This document shows positions 48,801 to 59,366 of a stretch of 64,000 nt of DNA, one piece after another. Origin of the DNA: Hydrangea macrophylla (taxonomy: Eukaryota; Streptophyta; Magnoliopsida; Cornales; Hydrangeaceae); contig CM066983.1 in NCBI GenBank assembly GCA_033977485.1, positions 108,715,580 through 108,779,579 of the forward strand. The letters run 5' to 3'. The notes beneath the pieces are model-generated. The model saw only the letters and a list, made by a program, of their open reading frames with translations. It was not told the DNA's origin and did not search any database. The position numbers and the translations under genes were made by a program. The number at the start of each line of letters is the position of its first letter. The stretch's first letter is position 1.

Positions 48801-49867
48801 TTCAGTTGTTTTGGCATACCTATTATATCAAAGATGGAGTACATGGCGATCATGGTTTGTCAGGGTCTTTCTGCACTTCTCTAGTAACAATGATTGTTGA
48901 CGGCATACTACGAAAATGCCAAAATGGTCATCTTTTGCCAGTTCGGAAAGATTTTTTCCCTTTTGTGATTCTGTTACTTATCTACAATACTATTTTCTAG
49001 TAACCATCTTACTCAGTGGTTCCTTGTTTTTGTAATTTGTGAGTAATTATGCTTTTCAATTTCTAGCGTTTTCATAATGTGCTACTTCGGATGTAAAGAG
49101 GCTTTCAATGGCCCCTGAAAGTTCAATTATTCACAATGTCTTATGGAGGATTTGGAATATGTCCTTTCTGTTGGCACTTATAGCATTTTATAAATTGCTT
49201 TGTGCAGGCATATCCATTTGAGAGTGATTGGAATACTATCTATGCTGATGCAGCTCGACCTCTGGTAGTTGATATTGGAAGTGGTATTTCTCTTAGTGTG
49301 CCTTTCTATAATTTATTTGACAAGAATTGTTTTTCCTGTCATCTAATGTTGAAAATCATGCATGTTTATTGCATACTTACTGTATGGACTAAATCATGAT
49401 TTATCTCCATTTTGTAATGTTTAACCTTCCTTCCTCTTGATTGTTTCCATAATGTTCCTCATTTTGGAGAGTAAAGGGGTAAAGATTTTTCACATGCCTC
49501 CAATACCCTTTGCTTCCCTCCATTAAAGTTTCCAGTTAATTGGTTTAAATTCAATGAACTTATGTCTTAAAAACACCCTGGTGTTTCAAAGAGGAGTTAC
49601 AGCAACATTTGTGGTTATTTTCCTTCTTACTTGTTTGAGTCTAGCAACATTGAATGATAATGTGATGTGATAAACAAAACCAAAAAAATATATGATGCGT
49701 TCCATGGGATATATTCTGTGGATAGATGTATTTTAGGGTTCTGTAAGTCTGAGTATGGTTGACTATTCAAGTGCTAATCCAAGTTATGATGTCTTAAGCC
49801 TTAATTTTTAAACTATTCCCTAAGCAGAGTTGTGGTCGTTGGAGCTCAAATACTCCTTATTTTTGGA

Positions 49868-49947
<80 letters not shown>

Positions 49948-52716
49948 TAACAGTGTTATAGTTCTGACACTAGTTGTAGGGTGATAAGGACAATCCCACT
50001 TTTGTATTTATTTTCTTTATGCTTTATTTCTATAGTATAAACCTTTAACCATGATGAGATTTGAGGCGATCTCTATTGTGGATCATTTTGGCAGCTTCCT
50101 CCCTTAGCCGGCTCAGTCTTGAGCTACGCCACGGATAGTCTCATCGGGGATTGGGGAGGTTTGCAGTATAGCTAAGAAGTTCATCTTGCTAATTTTTCCA
50201 TGTATTTTCTTACTGCTGTATGGTTGTACTAGTTCCTTTTGGGATCCGCTATTAAAAAAAAAAAACAACCTTTAACCATTAGTTGTGTACAGCAGGTGAA
50301 AAGAATAAAGAAGTGAAGAGAATTTCAGTTAATAGCTGTGCCTAAAATTTTATTTCTTAAATGACAGGGAATGGATTATTTCTCTTTGGCATGGCTGAGA
50401 GGAGGAAGGATCTGAACTTTCTTGGGCTAGAGATAAATGAAAAGGTTATTTTGTTTCCCCTAGTGAAATCTTTTTTCTTCATTGGTCTCTTAAGTATCAA
50501 GTGTTAATTATCATTTTAAAACTTTGACCGTCAGCTCGTATGGCGTTGCTTGGTCTCTGCTCATCAATCTGGTATGAAAAACGGGTATGTGTTCTGAATC
50601 ACTTTTGATACCTTGCTTCTGGCATATGCATTCGTGGTATCATATTTTTCTTGACAGGCATGACAGTCATTTAAGGATTAAAATTCTAGGCATAGCTAAT
50701 AACGGAAATTGTTTCTGTTAGGCTACCATTTCTCTATGATTTGTATTTTGATCATTTATAGATGCCTAGTGGTCAGGGTTGTGTATATTTCTTATTCTTG
50801 CTTTGTTACACTTATTTGGTCTCTCTCTCTCCTGGTGGTGAAAAGGGGGATAGAAAGTATGTTTGTGCAACACTAAAATTAATTTATCCGTGTTGATCAT
50901 GATGGTTGTGATTCAATTTCAGAAAGCAATAATTCATGTAAGTGGGTTTGTGAAGGTCAGTGTTGGTGTAAAGTGATGTCAAGAGGGTGAATTCTAGATT
51001 TGTAGTAAATTATTCTATCTCTGACGATTTACATATTGTCACATCAGAATTGAGTTTGTGTTTAGTTTCGTTTCTTTGTGGTTATCATTATTGAGTTCTG
51101 TTGGAGATGGTCTTATCCCGTATTTAATATGATCTCCCAAGATAATGAATTTTTTTTATTTCCTTTGATTCTTTAATCTTTTATTTTGGGTATTTCTTTG
51201 ATTTGGTTATTTCCTTTTCTCTAGCATAGGTTGTGTATATATAGTGGTTGATTACAGTGGAAATAATAAGAAACAATGTTTTACCCAATTTCTCGTTTCT
51301 TCTTGGTATCACAGCAAAGATCCTCAAGCTCCACCGGCGGATGCGCCCGCCGGACCCCCTATCATCTTCTTGTCTTCGTTTTGTGCCTATTCATCGGTAC
51401 TATTCATCTTTTTTTGTTCTCGTGTTTTCAAATTAAACCCCACTACTTCTGCTACTTTTCATATCCAACACCTGTCAAACTTCGACTAGCCCCCTACGAG
51501 TATTGTCAAGCCATCGGCCAGCCATTTTGGGCCTTGTCCAGCCATCAGCCAGCCCTTTGCGGGGGGAGTTGAAGTGTGCAGCCCCTTTGTGGGCTCTCTT
51601 GATGGGCTTGAACACGTATGCTCTTGTCGGTTGATTTGTTCTGCCGTGATTTCCGGTAGCCATGACCTTTTTTGTTGCACCGATTGCCAGGCAATTTATT
51701 CTCGTTGGTTAGTTCCGGTTAATTAGCTTTGCCGTGATTTTCGGCGGCCTTGTTCGGTTTTTTGCACCGTGATGTTCGGGCAATTTTTCAAGGGATTGTT
51801 TCGCTTCTACTATAATTTCCACGCTTCTTGGTTATGGTTGTTAGACATTTGGTAGGATCATTCAAGTCCAAGTCCAAGTCCAAGTCCAAGTTGGTCACTT
51901 CATCCAGTTTCCGTGACTTAACTTGCGGGGAGTGTAGGAGATAATATTTGATACGGTCTTATCCCGTATTTAATATGATCTCCCAAGATTATGAATTTTT
52001 TATTTCCTTTGATTCTGTAATCTTTTATTTTGGTATTTCCTTGATTTGGTTATTTTCTTTTCTCTAGCATAGGTTGTGTATATATAGTGGTTGATTACAG
52101 TGGAAATAATAAGAAACAATTTTACCTAATTTCTTGTTTCTTCTAGTTCTGTGCTGGTCAACAATAAGTTTTTATCATTGAATTAATAAAGACTGCTTTG
52201 GTTTCTGTTAACCCTCAATTCATCTTAGCATTGTTATTCTGGTTTGATCCATTTTAGATACTTCATTGCAACAAATGCAACGTCAACATTTCGATCCATA
52301 GTTTCAAGTTACCCTGGGGAGCTCGTTCTCGTATCAATACAGGTAGTACAGTAAAAGAAATACCATATTTATTATCATTTTGTGGTCTCTTATACTTGGA
52401 ACTCTAGTTCAAATATCTTATTGATGTGCCCATTAAATGAGTTATGTATTCTTGTAGTTGTAATATCAACTAATTAATTCTGTGTGCTTTAGGATTGTCT
52501 TCTTTGGTAGCTCTACAAGACATCATATAATATATTGTGACGTACAAATTTCTTCAAATTAATTGGCTATATTGCTCTTTAAGGCCAATAAAAGTTATTG
52601 ATTCTTGAGCTATCAGGTTATAGGACATATTGAAACTGACAATTTGGTGCCTTGCAAGGGAGAAATTTCTTAACTTATAGTCTGATTTGTGATTGGTTGG
52701 GATCCATAATCTTGCA

Positions 52717-52806
<90 letters not shown>

Positions 52807-54149
52807 TTTTAGTATAGAGAGGATTGTTCATTCTTATTTTTTAGGACGAGGCATCAAGGGTACGGTTGGGAGGAGTTGGAGAACGATTGACTCTGAACTC
52901 CTGTAATATCTATACTCAAATGCAAATTTTTTAATTACTTCAATGGTTGGAAAATGATTCGCATCTGGGGGAGAAGAAGATAGGGCCAATTTGGAGATTG
53001 AAAGAGATCAAAGATATATCTTCTGAAGTTGCAATCTGTTTTCCACCTTATTTTCTCTCCTTCAAATTGGGTCCTTTTCTTTTCCTTACCGTCATGAATT
53101 ATAGATTTGGCCACTTAAATCTAGTCCAATGGCTTTTAGAAGCCATGTATCCTTAATAGTTACTTCCTTACGGTCGCATCGTATTTTTTTTTTCATGCCT
53201 ATTATTCCGTTGCTTTTTCTTTGGTGTTTTACCTGTTCCACACCAACCAGCAGAAGTGAGATTCTTTCGTATGCAGTGTCCAAATCCGGATTTTGACAAA
53301 CCAGAACATAGATGGAGAATGCTGCAAAGATCCTTAGTTGAAGCGATAGTAGATCGTCTTGTTCCTGGTGGGAAGGTAATACGCTACCAGAGCTGCTCCT
53401 CTTTGGGATGAACTTTTTTTGTTCCTTTCTTTTTTATTTAGACCATTGTATTTTGGCTTGAACTCTATAATTCTGGTCCTTAAAACTATGTACCAGGATA
53501 TGCACAATGTTTTGTAGGCCCAGTATATAATGGAAGTTGCGGATGTCAAATCCTAAAGGCCAGGACTGCATTTTGAACCACTGTTCAACTCAGAAGGGGC
53601 CATTATTTTGATATTATGCATGGTAGACTAGGAGCCCATTTGTTCTTGCTGAGGGAATAAGAGATTTTTTCTTTAGTAGAGCTGCTCTTATATAATGCAT
53701 GATATCTTGATCTTATGCATGGTAATCGTTGGCCGTGAAAAACTGATCCAATCGGCTCTAACTATCAAATGTGACATCATCACCATTTCCCTTTCATTTT
53801 CTTCCAATCTTTGTACACCGCTTTTAAGCACAGAGAACAGTTAATATTTCCACAAGATGCTGGCTACTTTTGTGCTAAGTTATTCTTTGTGGGTGAAATG
53901 GCGGTGTTACTCTAGGTCTTTCTTCAGTCCGATATAGAAGCAGTTGCGGTAAGAATGAAAGAACAATTTGTACGATATGGCAAAGGCAAGCTTGCTTGTG
54001 TCCACTATCAAGATGATGCCAACATTGGTCAAGGAGGATGGCTGAAGGAGAACCCATTTGGAGTAAGGTCAGACTGGGAGCAACATGTTATAGATCGTGG
54101 GGCACCTATGCATAGAATAATGCTTTCTAAATCAAGCAACCCCGAGTGA
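42871..54149 (+). CDS. Fusion of degenerate phosphoglycerate kinase and TrmB tRNA (guanine-N7) methyltransferase
   Basis: Join of 13 exons: 42871-43042, 43161-43213, 44286-44556, 45307-45650, 45884-46169, 46946-47013, 48157-48408, 49208-49283, 50368-50444, 50535-50584, 52258-52342, 53277-53375, 53916-54149. All are GT-AG; phases agree; 2067 nt, 688 aa. Residues 1-75 are Ser/Gln/Leu-rich and may be an organelle-targeting peptide. Residues about 80-482 are PGK-like: VVLVRFDST, LLEN (200-203), VNDAF..SHKVLAST (229-243), GLVFVGMMAF and IWIGPVKF (401-408). However, the nucleotide loops are lost (GNMAC at 439-443 for GGGDS; HNMVENAS at 456-463 for STGGGAS). Residues about 498-688 are TrmB-like: SAM motif VVDIGSGNG (502-510), GLEI, CPNPDF (579-584), SD (616-617) and a C-terminal NPFGVRSDWE...RGAPMHRIML. 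TrmB enzymes make m7G46 in tRNA. The PGK part probably does not phosphorylate. A TRIM sits in intron 10. Confidence 0.88.
46187..46370. repeat. Direct duplication in intron 5 with a palindrome
   Basis: Two copies about 120 bp apart share AAATATTGCATAATGCCC, TTTCTG-GAGT and AAGCAGTAACTGGGCCATTTT. The first runs into its own inverse, forming a near-perfect palindrome TAACTGGGCCATTT/AAATGGCCCAGTTA at about 46236-46265. Confidence 0.8.
49873..49945. repeat. (GA)n microsatellite in intron 8
   Basis: About 36 uninterrupted GA units between exons 8 and 9 of the PGK/TrmB gene. Confidence 0.95.
51099..52144 (+). mobile_element. TRIM-like LTR retroelement, 1046 bp, in intron 10
   Basis: LTRs lie at 51099-51303 (205 bp) and 51933-52144 (212 bp). 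A perfect 5-bp target duplication AGTTC is at 51094-51098 and 52145-52149. A primer-binding site TGGTATCACAGC at 51304-51315 differs by one base from the usual initiator-Met tRNA complement. The purine tract GCGGGGAG precedes the 3' LTR. The internal region is only 629 bp, with a CCAAGT hexamer run (51863-51891) and no gag-pol, so it is non-autonomous. The LTR ends are TG...CT rather than TG...CA. The LTRs differ by several substitutions and indels, so insertion is not recent. It is in the same orientation as the host gene. Confidence 0.85.
52720..52804. repeat. (GA)n microsatellite in intron 11, 85 bp
   Basis: About 42 uninterrupted GA units, the longest microsatellite in the window. Confidence 0.95.
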
Positions 54150-54374
54150 AGTAACTGGAAGGGCTGATTTGTCAGAGTTGGCTCCTATGATATATATTTG
54201 TGATTGCCAGTGACTATTGCAAGGGCTGTTTATTTTCACCATGGCACCAAGAGGTAATTGTCTCTCCAATCCATACTGTTTTCTAGGCAAAAGCCGCAAA
54301 ACTTATCCCGACTAATACATATTACTGACAAAAAGGTGACGGTTTTGAATTGAGAAGATGTTGGTAGTTGTTTC

Positions 54375-54555
54375 TGTTGAAATTAGGAAACAATTTAGTA
54401 TTTACTAGTTTCCATATTGGTCATGTTGACCTAGTTAATGCAGTTTTTATTTCTCTGATTTCCTTGATTATCTTTCCTTTATTATTGCTCTTTAGAGTTG
54501 TATATATAGGTTCATATTATAATGAGAAAATAATCCCTTTCTCTTGATCTCTTTT
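54375..54555 (+). repeat. Copia 5' LTR
   Basis: 181 bp, identical to 59181-59361. It holds a TATATATAGG box near 54501-54510 and AT-rich 3' sequence. Confidence 0.93.
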
Positions 54556-54567
54556 TGGTATCAGAGC
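54556..54567 (+). other. Copia primer-binding site
   Basis: TGGTATCAGAGC, the usual complement of the initiator-Met tRNA 3' end in plant copia elements, directly after the 5' LTR. Confidence 0.9.
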
Positions 54568-54982
54568 AAACTATCATCACCCAACACCACCACCCATTGC
54601 CGCAGCCTTCAACACCCAGCCAAAGCTGCGACAAACCCTACAAGCTCTAGCCGAGGGCTACAAGCCCTAGCCGTGACTCTCTTCTCTCATCAAAGACTGT
54701 GCCGCAGCCTTCCAGGCCCCCACAGCAGTGTCGCAGCCCCCCCAGGCCCCCACAGCAGTACCGCAGTCCCCCTTCTCCCAGGCCACTGCCTGGTGTCGCA
54801 GCTCTTTGGCTGCTCTGTTAAGCCCTTCGTAGGGCCTTTCTTCATGATGTATTAGAGTTCTCTCTGCACTCTTTGTCTTCAGTCTGGGGAACCATTCGTC
54901 AGGTTACCCCCGTCATCAATAGCCGAGTACTGGCTGTCTCCGTTCCTCCATAATCTGGTGTTACTAATTTCTATTGCAATTA

Positions 54983-57900
54983 ATGGCAATCGACGGTAAA
55001 GATTCGGGCAACGACCTTGTCAATCCTACTCAACAAAACCCAATTGCTTCTATTCCTCGCCAAGATATGTCTCTCTCCCATCCTACAACACTGGCTCAAC
55101 GTGTTACGAGCGTGCTGTTAAATGGAAAGAATTTTTATGCCTGGTCTCGCTCTTTTCGTCTCTATCTTGGTGGTAAACGTAAGATTGGGTGGCTTCTTGG
55201 AAAAGTACCTACTCCTCTTGAGACGGATCCTAAGTATGAAGAATGGTACACTGATAATTGTATTATCTTGGGATGGATGTTTAATTCTATGGAGGAACGT
55301 GTCTATCATATGTTTATGTATCACGATACCGTTCATGGTTTGTGGACCGCTTTGTCTAAAATGTATGCTCACGCTCATAATGATTCCCGTATCTTTGAAC
55401 TCTACCGGGACATTTCTCATGCCTCTCAGGAGACTTTGGGTCTTACAGTCGCTGATTACTTTGGGTACCTTCAGACACGTTGGGAGGAATTGGCTCAATA
55501 TGAGCCCCTTAGTGAGTTTACTACTGATGGTGCTGTTGAGTCAAAGCGCCTGGATCGTCGCCATACTTATCAGTTTTTGATGGGCTTGAAGCCCGAATTT
55601 GAAACTCTTCGCACCCAAATCCTGAATACCACTCCTATGCCTTCTCTTTATGAGACATTTGCTACTGTAGATGGAGATGAGCGGAGACGTCGAATCCTAA
55701 CACCCTCTCGGGTTCCCGAGCCTTCTCCTACGGTTCCAGATCAGATGGCATTTGCTGCTCCCTCTGGCTCTCGTCCTGGGGGCAATCGTCCACCTCCCGG
55801 TGGTCACCGTTCCTATGTTGGGGGTAATCGTCCGTTTTGCCAGCATTGTCGCACTCTGGGTCACACTATTGAACGTTGCTTTGATCTTCATCCTGAGTTG
55901 AAGCAACAATATCGTAATCGTCCCACTGGCCGTGGTAGAGGAGTTCCTCGTGTAGGTGCTATTGCTGAGATGGTTTCTACTCCTACTCCACCGGATCTTG
56001 ATCACATTCAGGCTCAAATTGCCCAGTTACAGTCCCAGATGGACATTGGTACTTCTTCCTCATCTTCAGGTCCCACGGCTGCTATTGCTGCAGGTAATCC
56101 AACCGCTCTGCATGGTAAGTCAGCAAAACCCACATGGATTCTGGATTCTGGTGCTAATAATCATATGACTGGTGAGCTTTCATCTTTCACGTCTCCTTTT
56201 ACTCAAATTGACCAATCTGTTCGTATTGCTGATGGGTCATCTATTCCCATTCACAGTCAGGGTGATGCTCGTCTATCCCCCGATATTACTCTTTCCTCTG
56301 TTTATTATGTACCTAATTTTGCCTATAATCTTCTCTCTGTTAATCATCTTGCCAAGACCCTTAACTGTGCCGTTGTGTTCTTACCCACCTGTTGTTATTT
56401 GCAGGACCTGAATTCGAAGAGGATTTTTGGCAGGGGGTATGAGCGTGACGGTCTCTACTACTTTGGTGATCCTCCGTCTTCCAGGGTGTCCTCTTCCAGT
56501 TTGCAAGCCTCCGTTTTGCCAGTCTCTACTAATAATTATGTTTTACCAGATTCTAATACATATGTTTTTAATCTTAAAACCTTAGATCTGTGGCATGCCC
56601 GCCTAGGACATGTGAATTTTCAGTATTTATGTTGGCTTTTTCCTCCTTTGAATAAAGCTTGCAAGGATTTTGATTTTAAATGTGTGGTTTGTGAATTGTC
56701 TAAACATACTCGCACATCTTATATTCCCCGCATGCATAGAGCGCCAAGTGCATTTGATCTTATTCATTCCGATGTGTGGGGGCCCTCACCTGTCACGGCC
56801 TTGTCACAACACCGTTACTATGTCACGTTTATTGATGATTACACTCGTTGTACATGGGTCTACCTTATGAAGAAAAAATCTGAAGTTTTCACTCACTTTA
56901 GAACTTTTCTACAAATGATTAAAACCCAATACCACACTGTTGTTCGTAACATACGGTCTGAAAATGGTCGTGAATATATAACTGATGAATTTAGGGCTGC
57001 CCTAAACAAAGATGGAATCCTTCAACAACTTACTTGTCCCTACACCCCTGAACAGAATGGTGTGGCGGAACGTAAGAACCGCCACCTCATGGCTGTTGTT
57101 CGATGTCTCCTATGTGGAATGAATGTTCCTAAATACTTTTGGCACATGGCTGTCCTCACTGCCACCTACCTTATTAACCGTACTCCAAGTCGTATCCTTG
57201 ATGGGAAGGCCCCACTTCATGTTCTTAAGCCATCTTGCACCCTGTTTCCTCTTATACCTCGGGTCTTTGGGTGCACTTGTTTTGTTCAAAATAGGAGTCC
57301 TACCCGCACAAAACTTGACAATAAAGCTATTCGTTGTGTGTTTTTGGGGTACTCTTCAATGTCCAAGGGGTATAGGTGCTATGATCCAGTCACTCGTCAT
57401 TTATATCATTCCTTGGATGTTACTTTTTTAGAAACTATTCCATTTTTTCCAGGGTCTTCTTCTCCTGCAGAGCTTGCACCGGTGGCCCCTCCTGTTGTCG
57501 TGGATGACTCTATCCTCCCACGCCCTGTTCCTATTCTTGACTCCACCGATGCAACCTTACCTCCTGTCATTACCAGTGATCCTTCCCAGGTCTACTCTCG
57601 CCGGCCGCGACTCTCTGACCCTCTGCCAACGTCTTCTCCGAATTCAGGTACTACTTCTTCTCCTTTATCTCCTATTATTCCTCCTGCTCCTGTTCCTCCC
57701 CGTTACCCATCTCGTGTTCGCCGCCTCCCTGCTTGCTTTCTTTTATCTGATAGTACTAACCACCCCATTTCTCAGTATCTTTCTTATCAGGGTTTGTCTC
57801 ATTCTTATCAGTCATATTTAAGTCAGGTTGCTAAAGGCTTCACTCAGGTTCCTGGTAAGGATTTTGGTGCTACTTTCGCACTTGTTGCTAAGCTCACTAC

Positions 57901-59173
57901 AGTTCGCCTCCTGGTTTCCCTTGCTGCGTCCTATTCTTGGCCTCTTCATCAACTGGATGTCAAGAATGCTTTCCTTAATGGTGATTTGTCCGAAGTTATC
58001 TACATGGACCCTCCTCCAGGTTTTCGGGCTCAGGGGGAGTATTCGGGTAAAGTATGTCGCCTTCTCAAATCTCTCTATGGGTTAAAACAATCGCCTCGTG
58101 CATGGTTCAGCCGTTTTAGTGATGTGGTGCTTACTATGGGATTTATTCGATGTCACTTCGACCATACTTGCTTTATTCGTCGTAACTCCCAAGGAAAGTG
58201 CATTATTATCTCTGTTTATGTCGATGACATTATCATTACCGGTGACGATGCATCAGGTATTGTGCAAGTAAAGCAAAATCTTGGGAAGTCGTTCGATATT
58301 AAGGATTTGGGTCCTCTAAGATATTTTCTTGGTATTGAGGTGGCTAGATCTCGTTATGGTATTTCTCTGTCACAAAGAAAGTATTCTCTAGATCTTCTTC
58401 AGGATACTGGTATGCTTGGGTGTAGGCCAGCCTCCTCATCTATGGATCCTAATTTCAAGTTGACTGCTGAGATGGGTGATCTTTTACCAGATCCTTCAGT
58501 GTACCAGCGTCTTGTGGGTCGTCTCATCTACTTGACAAATACACGTCCGGATCTTACATTTGCTGTTAGTGTTGTAAGTCAATTTATGCACTCACCGCGT
58601 ACTTCACACTTGGATGCTGTATATCATATTCTTCGATACCTTAAGACTTGTCCGGGTCTTGGACTCTTCTTTAAATCAGGAGCACAGTCAAGTCTCTCCT
58701 GTTTCACTGATGCAGATTACGCGGGTTCCAAAGGTGATAGACGTTCTACTTCTGCTTTCTGTACTTTTCGTGGTAATCATCTTATATCCTGGAAAAGTAA
58801 GAAACAAGCTGTCGTCTCGCGTTCATCAGCCGAAGCTGAATATCGTGCCATGGCTCAGGGCACATGTGAACTTCTCTGGCTTCGTTCACTTCTTGATGAG
58901 TTGGGCTTCCCAGTCAAAGACTCATCTACTCTTTTTTGTGATAATAAGTCTGCTATCATGCTGTCCTCCGACTCAGTTCTTCATGAGCGAACGAAACACA
59001 TAGAAGTTGATGTACATTTTATTCGTGAGAAAGTTCGGTCTGGAGTTGTCAAACCTAGCTTTGTGTCATCATCCAATCAAACTGCGGACATGTTCACTAA
59101 GTCAATTGGTCCAGGATTGCTTCAGTCATCTCTTGGCAAGCTGGGACTTGTTAATATCTTCGCCTTAGCTTGA
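54983..59173 (+). CDS. Copia Gag-Pol polyprotein, RT-deleted
   Basis: Single frame, 1396 aa from ATG 54983 (an upstream TTG at 54974 is not a start). Gag is N-terminal, with a CCHC knuckle C286-C289-H294-C299. Protease has D388-S-G. The integrase zinc finger is H538, H543, C567, C570; the first catalytic Asp is D597; the expected Asp of the RSDNGGE motif is Glu660 (RSENGRE); QNGVAERKN follows. The RT Asp in LDVKNAF is D992 and YVDD is 1079-1082. RNase H has D1243 (TDADYAGS) and SSAEAEYRAM. Between residues about 946 and 949 the frame jumps from the pre-RT linker (SYQSYLS) straight to QVAKGFTQV, so roughly 75-80 residues that normally open the RT domain (the CKWVYK...RYKARL region) are absent without a frameshift. 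APVAKLTT is also ALVAKLTT here. Confidence 0.93.
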   Translation: MAIDGKDSGNDLVNPTQQNPIASIPRQDMSLSHPTTLAQRVTSVLLNGKNFYAWSRSFRLYLGGKRKIGWLLGKVPTPLETDPKYEEWYTDNCIILGWMFNSMEERVYHMFMYHDTVHGLWTALSKMYAHAHNDSRIFELYRDISHASQETLGLTVADYFGYLQTRWEELAQYEPLSEFTTDGAVESKRLDRRHTYQFLMGLKPEFETLRTQILNTTPMPSLYETFATVDGDERRRRILTPSRVPEPSPTVPDQMAFAAPSGSRPGGNRPPPGGHRSYVGGNRPFCQHCRTLGHTIERCFDLHPELKQQYRNRPTGRGRGVPRVGAIAEMVSTPTPPDLDHIQAQIAQLQSQMDIGTSSSSSGPTAAIAAGNPTALHGKSAKPTWILDSGANNHMTGELSSFTSPFTQIDQSVRIADGSSIPIHSQGDARLSPDITLSSVYYVPNFAYNLLSVNHLAKTLNCAVVFLPTCCYLQDLNSKRIFGRGYERDGLYYFGDPPSSRVSSSSLQASVLPVSTNNYVLPDSNTYVFNLKTLDLWHARLGHVNFQYLCWLFPPLNKACKDFDFKCVVCELSKHTRTSYIPRMHRAPSAFDLIHSDVWGPSPVTALSQHRYYVTFIDDYTRCTWVYLMKKKSEVFTHFRTFLQMIKTQYHTVVRNIRSENGREYITDEFRAALNKDGILQQLTCPYTPEQNGVAERKNRHLMAVVRCLLCGMNVPKYFWHMAVLTATYLINRTPSRILDGKAPLHVLKPSCTLFPLIPRVFGCTCFVQNRSPTRTKLDNKAIRCVFLGYSSMSKGYRCYDPVTRHLYHSLDVTFLETIPFFPGSSSPAELAPVAPPVVVDDSILPRPVPILDSTDATLPPVITSDPSQVYSRRPRLSDPLPTSSPNSGTTSSPLSPIIPPAPVPPRYPSRVRRLPACFLLSDSTNHPISQYLSYQGLSHSYQSYLSQVAKGFTQVPGKDFGATFALVAKLTTVRLLVSLAASYSWPLHQLDVKNAFLNGDLSEVIYMDPPPGFRAQGEYSGKVCRLLKSLYGLKQSPRAWFSRFSDVVLTMGFIRCHFDHTCFIRRNSQGKCIIISVYVDDIIITGDDASGIVQVKQNLGKSFDIKDLGPLRYFLGIEVARSRYGISLSQRKYSLDLLQDTGMLGCRPASSSMDPNFKLTAEMGDLLPDPSVYQRLVGRLIYLTNTRPDLTFAVSVVSQFMHSPRTSHLDAVYHILRYLKTCPGLGLFFKSGAQSSLSCFTDADYAGSKGDRRSTSAFCTFRGNHLISWKSKKQAVVSRSSAEAEYRAMAQGTCELLWLRSLLDELGFPVKDSSTLFCDNKSAIMLSSDSVLHERTKHIEVDVHFIREKVRSGVVKPSFVSSSNQTADMFTKSIGPGLLQSSLGKLGLVNIFALA

Positions 59174-59180
59174 GGGGGAG
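59172..59180 (+). other. Copia polypurine tract
   Basis: GAGGGGGAG directly before the 3' LTR; the plus-strand priming site expected in LTR retroelements. Confidence 0.85.
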
Positions 59181-59361
59181 TGTTGAAATTAGGAAACAAT
59201 TTAGTATTTACTAGTTTCCATATTGGTCATGTTGACCTAGTTAATGCAGTTTTTATTTCTCTGATTTCCTTGATTATCTTTCCTTTATTATTGCTCTTTA
59301 GAGTTGTATATATAGGTTCATATTATAATGAGAAAATAATCCCTTTCTCTTGATCTCTTTT
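59181..59361 (+). repeat. Copia 3' LTR
   Basis: 181 bp, identical to the 5' LTR and followed by the target duplicate GTTTC. Confidence 0.93.
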
Positions 59362-59366
59362 GTTTC

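Larger units (their letters stand above)
54375..59361 (+). mobile_element. Ty1/copia LTR retrotransposon, 4987 bp, very young insertion
   Basis: LTRs of 181 bp (54375-54555 and 59181-59361) read identical base by base. The target duplication is GTTTC (54370-54374 and 59362-59366), or 6 bp TGTTTC if the LTR ends one base earlier. The primer-binding site TGGTATCAGAGC follows the 5' LTR at once. A purine tract GAGGGGGAG (59172-59180) abuts the 3' LTR and overlaps the end of the stop codon. The LTR starts TGTTGAAATT but ends CTCTTTT, not CA. Domain order gag-protease-integrase-RT-RNase H is that of copia. It lies 226 bp beyond the stop codon of the PGK/TrmB gene, same strand, perhaps within its 3' UTR. 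Confidence 0.95.
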
